Source: Sinonovacula constricta (Eukaryota > Mollusca > Bivalvia > Cardiida > Solecurtidae). Taken from it: a DNA stretch of 64,000 nucleotides. Where the stretch lies: contig CM017564.1 in assembly GCA_007844125.1 (NCBI GenBank), forward strand, positions 12,125,608-12,189,607, read 5' to 3'. This document shows, piece by piece, positions 59,215 through 64,000 of this stretch. The notes below the pieces were generated by a model. That model made no database searches and had not been told where the DNA came from. It worked only from the letters and a program-made list of their open reading frames with translations. Position 1 is the first letter of the stretch. Each line of letters begins with the position of its first letter. The translations under genes and the position numbers were made by a program.

Positions 59215-60582
59215 TGTAAATAATCAGACAATATCTTCCAGCTAAAAGCTTGCAAATAATCAGACAATATCTTCCAGCTAAAAGCTTGCAAATAATCAGA
59301 CAATATCTTCCAGCTAAAAGCTTGCAAATAATCAGACAATATCTTCCATCTAAAAGCTTGCAAATAATCAGACAATATCTTCCAGCTAAAAGCTTGCAAA
59401 TAATCAGACAATATCTTCCAGCTAAAAGCTTGCAAATAATCAGACAATATCTTCCAGCTAAAAGCTTGCAAATAATCAGACAATATCTTCCAGCTAAAAG
59501 CTCGCAAATAGTTAGACAATATCTTCCAGCTTAAAGCTTGCAAATAATCAGACAATATCTTCCAGCTAAAAAGCTTGCAAATAATCAGACAATATCTTCC
59601 AGCTAAAAAGCTTGTAAATAATCAGACAATATCTGCCAGCTAAAAAGCTTGCAAATAATCAGACAATATCTTCCAGCTTAAAGCTTGCAAATAATCAGAC
59701 AATATCTTCCAGCTAAAAGCTTGTAAATAATCAGACAATATCTGCCAGCTAAAAAGCTTGTAAATAATCAGACAATATCTTCCATCTAAAAGCTTGCAAA
59801 TAATCAGACAATATCTTCCAGCTAAAAGCTTGCAAATAATCAGACAATATCTTCCAGATAAAAGCTTGCAAATAATCAGACAATATCTTCCAGCTTAAAG
59901 CTTGCAAATAATCAGACAATATCTTCCAGTAAAAAGCTTGTAAATAATCAGACAATATCTGCCAGCTAAAAAGCTTGTAAATAATCAGACAATATCTTCC
60001 ATCTAAAAGCTTGCAAATAATCAGACAATATCTTCCAGCTAAAAGCTTGCAAATAATCAGACAATATCTTCCAGCTTAAAGCTTGCAAATAATCAGACAA
60101 TATCTTCCAGATAAAAGCTTGCAAATAATCAGACAATATCTTCCAGCTAAAAGCTTGCAAATAATCAGACAATATCTTCCAGCAAAAAGCTTGCAAATAA
60201 TCGGACAATATCTTCCAGCTTAAAGCTTGCAAATAATCAGACAATATCTTCCAGCTAAAAGCTTGTAAAAATCAGATAATATCTTCCAGCTAAAAGCTTG
60301 CAAATAATTAGACAATATCTTCCAGATAAAAGCTTGCAAATAATCAGACAATATCTTCCAGATAAAAGCTTGTAAATAATCAGATAATATCTTCCAGCTA
60401 AAAGCTTGCAAATAATCAGACAATATCTTCCAGCTAAAAAGCTTGCAAATAATCAGACAATATCTTCCAGCTTAAAGCTTGCAAATAATCAGACAATATC
60501 TTCCAGCTAAAAGCTTGCAAATAATCAGACAATATCTTCAAGCTAAAAGCTTGCAAATAATCAGACAATATCTTCCAGCTAA
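59215..60582. repeat. 36-bp minisatellite, ~37 copies
   Basis: Unit ttgcaaataatcagacaata followed by tcttccagctaaaagc. A period divisible by three gives long open frames on both strands (minus: 12-residue repeat LSDYLQAFSWKI), broken wherever an extra a (ctaaaaagc) occurs. I treat it as non-coding. Confidence 0.93.
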
Positions 60583-60584
60583 CA

Positions 60585-61130
60585 TGTGGGGAGCTGGTGG
60601 TTCTACCAAGACATTTGACCTTTCTCTGCCACCATAGCTGGATATCACTCTAATGACTACAAGAAAACCGTTGATGCGCTTCACATCAACGGCAACACAA
60701 ACGATTTAAACAAATTTAAAAGCAATTGTGTCATACATTTTTTAAACTTTATTCATGGTGGTATCCTGCAGTTTTCTTTATTCAAATACATGTAGATAAA
60801 TAAATAAAAAAAAAAAAAAAATAGAACTCCATGTATCAAATTATGACCCCGTATTTTACCATGGTTATGGAAGTCCGTAAAACAAACTTTCCCCATATGC
60901 GAATTTCAGTGAGCATTCCATATATAGGCGTTGCACTGAATAATCATGTCAGTGCAGTGTATTTAAATAACAGCAACACATTATCCCAGTAGGCTGGCAA
61001 TACAAAGTCATGTTTAGTCTTAATAACCATAATAGTGGCTAATTACTTATCTGGTGACTACAAAGTCTACAATATTAGCAGTAGTAATTACATCTGGGCT
61101 TTTATCTTTCACAAAGAACTGTAGAAAAAA
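60585..61130. other. Non-coding, nothing recognised
   Basis: A fragment of family 3 SINE-like body near 60595-60660; otherwise AT-rich DNA. Confidence 0.45.
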
Positions 61131-61133
61131 GTG

Positions 61134-61944
61134 TTAAAGGAGGTATCTGATAGTTTGCCTATATTTAATACATGTAACAATATCTGACCTGTTTCTGATA
61201 TTAAAACAAAATTTATGAGAAAAAAATCATACTTCAGTCTAAGCTTTGATGATTGTCCACAATATCTCAATTTTAGGGCAGTAAAACTCGTTACTCAACA
61301 CAATTGTTCATTCTTTTCAAATCTATAAATAAAAACATTTGGCATTTGTTCTAAAAATAGACATCAACATCACAGTGGATGAAGTTGATGAGAGGGATGA
61401 GATGGGATTAGCCGGCATTTTTGCCGATACTGTGCAGCGACATTTCTCTCATTATAGCACAGGGACAGTTATGAGGTGCCCAGGGACTGAACCAGGCCAG
61501 TCCATTATACTGACACCGACGAGTCAGGCTAAATGCTGTCCCCTTAGCCCCGAGCGTTAGGAGGGAAGCCACTACTACCAACTTAAAAGTCTTTGGTTTG
61601 ATCCGGCCAGAGTTTGAACCCACGACCTCCCGATTCGCAAGCCGACGCTCTACCACCTGAGCTATTGCAGCAAGTTGAGATTGATGAGCTAAAACATTAG
61701 TGGTCACATGTTTTTCCTGGTTTAAAAAAAGCTTTTCTTGGTTTAAAAATAGCTAACTGTGCAGCGTGGCTGAGAAAGGAAATACATGTTTGTAATGATG
61801 ATTGTGGCGTCATGGTTCACTTTTCTGACAGATGTAGGACATCAATAAACAACATTGTACGAGATCTGTTCATATAACAATGGTTTACTAAGATGTTTAA
61901 CGAAAGTATTTTTGGTCCAAACTGTCGGATACCATTTTTAATTT
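61134..61944. mobile_element. MITE family B interrupted by a SINE
   Basis: Left end ttaaaggaggtatctgatag, right end ccaaactgtcggataccattttta. The interior matches 17544-18012, except for the family 2 SINE inserted at 61403-61676. Confidence 0.72.
61403..61676 (-). mobile_element. SINE family 2, nested in a MITE
   Basis: Full-length copy, inserted inside the family B MITE at 61134-61944, which it splits into two parts. Confidence 0.82.
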
Positions 61945-61984
61945 AAAAGAGTTGAAATAACCATAGGCTCAACATCAGCAAAAC

Positions 61985-62600
61985 AAGGTAAATTGTGTAT
62001 TTACAAGACATATTGTGTATTTATGATGTCAATTGTTAATTTATGAGGTACATCGTGTATTTATGAGGTAAATTGTTTATTTATAAGGTACATTGTGAAT
62101 TTGTGACATAAATAGTTTATTTATGAGGTACATTGTGTATTTATGAGGTAAATTGTTTATTTATAAGGTGCATTGTGAATTTGTGATGTAAATAGTTTAT
62201 TTATGAGGTACATTGTGTAGTTATAAGGTAATTTGTTTATTTATGAGGTATGTTGTGTATTTATGAGGTAAATTGTTTATTTATAAGGTACATTGTTTAT
62301 TTATAAGGTAAATTGTGTATTTACAAGGTACATTGTTTATTTATAAGGTACATTGTATATTTATAAGGTAATATGTTTATTTATGAGGTAAATTGTGTAC
62401 TTATGAGGTAAATTGTTTATTTATAAGGTACATTGTATATTTATAAGGTAATTTGTTTATTTATGAGGTACATTTTGTATTTATGAGGTTAATTGTTTAT
62501 TTATAAGATAAATTGAGTATTTACAAGGTACCTTGTTTATTTATAAAGTTAATTCTGTATTTACAGGGTACATTGTGTATTGAAAGGTAAATTGTGTATT
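61985..62600. repeat. 20-bp minisatellite, ~30 copies
   Basis: Unit ttataaggtacattgtttat, with gaggtaaatt / aaggtacatt variants alternating irregularly. Confidence 0.9.
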
Positions 62601-62699
62601 TCCAGGGTACCGTACAGTGTATATTCACTAGGTACATTGTGTTTCCAGGGTACCGTACAGTATATATTAACTAGGTACATTGTGTATAAACAATGCAGT

Positions 62700-63475
62700 G
62701 TGTTTAATGAAATATGTTAAGTACAAAAAGACTTCCAATGCATAGAAAATAAATTTTTCGTAACTAGATGACTTTGTTTATTGTCCAGATTATGTTGTTG
62801 CTGTTGTTGTTTTTTAATACATCACAGCAACATGACCATGGTCATAAAAGCCACCAATAACAATATAGCAAAGTTATTGATGTAAGAAACCCCCCCAGAT
62901 TGATGTCTGGGTAGAACCACAGGCTCACTGCAAGCCAGCTGAAAATAAAACCATGAAATACCTGGGACAACTTGCATGAAAGTATAAGGCATATCTATTT
63001 CAATATCCATACCACTACTTGCATAAACGCCAAACAAGAACCTTTCCCTCTCCCACTGGCTGTTTGATATTCCCTACACAAACCCACCCTTTCATACCAG
63101 CTGCAACCAGCAACTAGGTCAGTAGAGCAGTGTGTCAGATCATTATACTGCCAGTCACATGGTCACCCCTCCCCCACTTCCCGTCTTTCCGGAGTCAAGT
63201 GGGGATTGTTTTTTTCATACTCATTTCTTCATTTCTACACCAAATCTAACAAACCTGGTACTCATTTATATTGGCTCAATAAGACAAATTTATTGAGTAC
63301 CAGGCATACAGCTGCAATTTATTGGATATACAGCTTTATCAAAATGTAATTTTCTCGGTCCCATTCCCTCTCTAGCTACCTCCTAAATCTATCTTGCTTT
63401 TCGTTATGCAACACATCACACATGAAACACAATGTTACAACAGGTAGGTGCTATAAAGCACAGCAGCTCTGTACA
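62700..63475. other. Non-coding, family 3 fragment and foldback unit
   Basis: 62830-62945 resembles the family 3 body (tgatgtctgggtagaaccac). 63225-63330 resembles the foldback family. No gene. Confidence 0.45.
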
Positions 63476-63479
63476 ATCA

Positions 63480-63890
63480 TGCTACTCAACAAGAATATGT
63501 TAAGGTAGGAGATGTGTAAATGGCTAATAGGTATAAAGTAGAACGAATAAAGAATGTATAAAGGAAGAAAAATGTATACATGGAGATGAATAAAGAAGAA
63601 TCTATAAAGAATATTAAAGTAGAAGATGTCTAAATAAAAAAAAAAATCATGAAGATGAATGTACAAATGAAGACAAATGAATTAATAAAGACATATCAAA
63701 TTAAAAGATCTGCCAAAATGATGTTACAATGTCAATATATATGGAATATGCATGAATGTAGAAAATGTATAAATGTAGATGTATAAATTTAAAAAAGGTA
63801 TACATGTAGAACATGTATGAATAAAGAAATTGTATAAATGCACAAGATGTATAGATGTACAAGATGTATAAATGTATAAATATAAACAAG
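63480..63890. repeat. A-rich degenerate repeat
   Basis: Loose repeats of agatgtataaatgtag / gaatgtataaag, mostly A, T and G on the plus strand. Minus-strand Tyr/Ile/Phe-rich ORFs are artefacts. Confidence 0.6.
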
Positions 63891-63907
63891 AAAACACAAC
63901 ACTAAAT

Positions 63908-64000
63908 TTGGCGGCTCTAGGTACGGGAGGCCCCGGGTTCGATCCCAGGCCGCGACATACCAAAGTCTTCAAAAATGGTAGTGGTATAGTTCCCTTGATA
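63908..64000 (+). mobile_element. SINE family 1, cut by the window end
   Basis: It starts part-way into the tRNA head (ggcggctctaggtacggg), has B box gggttcgatccc, then cgcgacataccaaag, and runs off the window. Confidence 0.75.

Noticed and set aside
1293..64000. tRNA genes (tRNA-like heads with A and B boxes)
   Set aside because: Each head is joined to the same non-tRNA body and tail as other copies, so they are SINEs. None folds as a stand-alone tRNA with a proper 3' end by eye.

Overview
The window is eukaryotic nuclear DNA, AT-rich and with very few genes. It reads as a mollusc, most likely a bivalve. The reasons are the tRNA-derived SINEs, an element built like the bivalve 'pearl' / DINE-1 group (palindromic 5' end, ~145-bp core repeats, an ACGG/ACGA-type microsatellite and a 3' stem-loop), and many intronic minisatellites. 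I cannot name the species from sequence alone.

One real gene was found. It runs on the minus strand across about 37 kb (46597 down to 9803) and encodes a p160 / SRC-family nuclear receptor coactivator (NCOA). I could join 21 coding exons (20 constitutive candidates plus one possible in-frame cassette) with consistent splice phases from the bHLH domain to the stop codon. In order they encode a bHLH, PAS-A, PAS-B, a Ser/Gln/Asn-rich centre with several LXXLL nuclear-receptor boxes, a candidate CBP/p300-binding helix region, Gln-rich activation segments, and a final LXXLL box directly before the stop, as in vertebrate NCOA1 isoform a. The joined product is about 1982 residues without the cassette and 2028 with it. 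The exon carrying the start methionine was not identified. It should lie to the right of 46597, in the window or beyond it.

Layout: 1-9350 is 3' flank or long 3' UTR with a MITE, a foldback, SINEs, an AT microsatellite and arrays of TGACATCA-type palindromes. 9803-31435 holds the C-terminal and central exons and most of PAS-B. 32645-46597 holds the bHLH and PAS exons, separated by introns full of tandem arrays. 46600-64000 is non-coding and repeat-dominated: a pearl-like element, SINEs, MITEs and arrays of 20, 40, 36 and 20 bp.

The most unusual observation is that several tandem arrays are not random intronic DNA. They are amplified copies of this gene's own exon-intron junctions. A 97-bp unit carries the last ~80 nt of a PAS exon plus its donor. 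A 37-bp unit carries a 3' splice site plus the first 13 nt of the next-upstream PAS exon. A 112-bp unit carries another donor edge. A ~20-bp unit carries the bHLH exon acceptor. Two further junctions show decayed versions. The result is ranks of decoy splice sites beside constitutive PAS exons.
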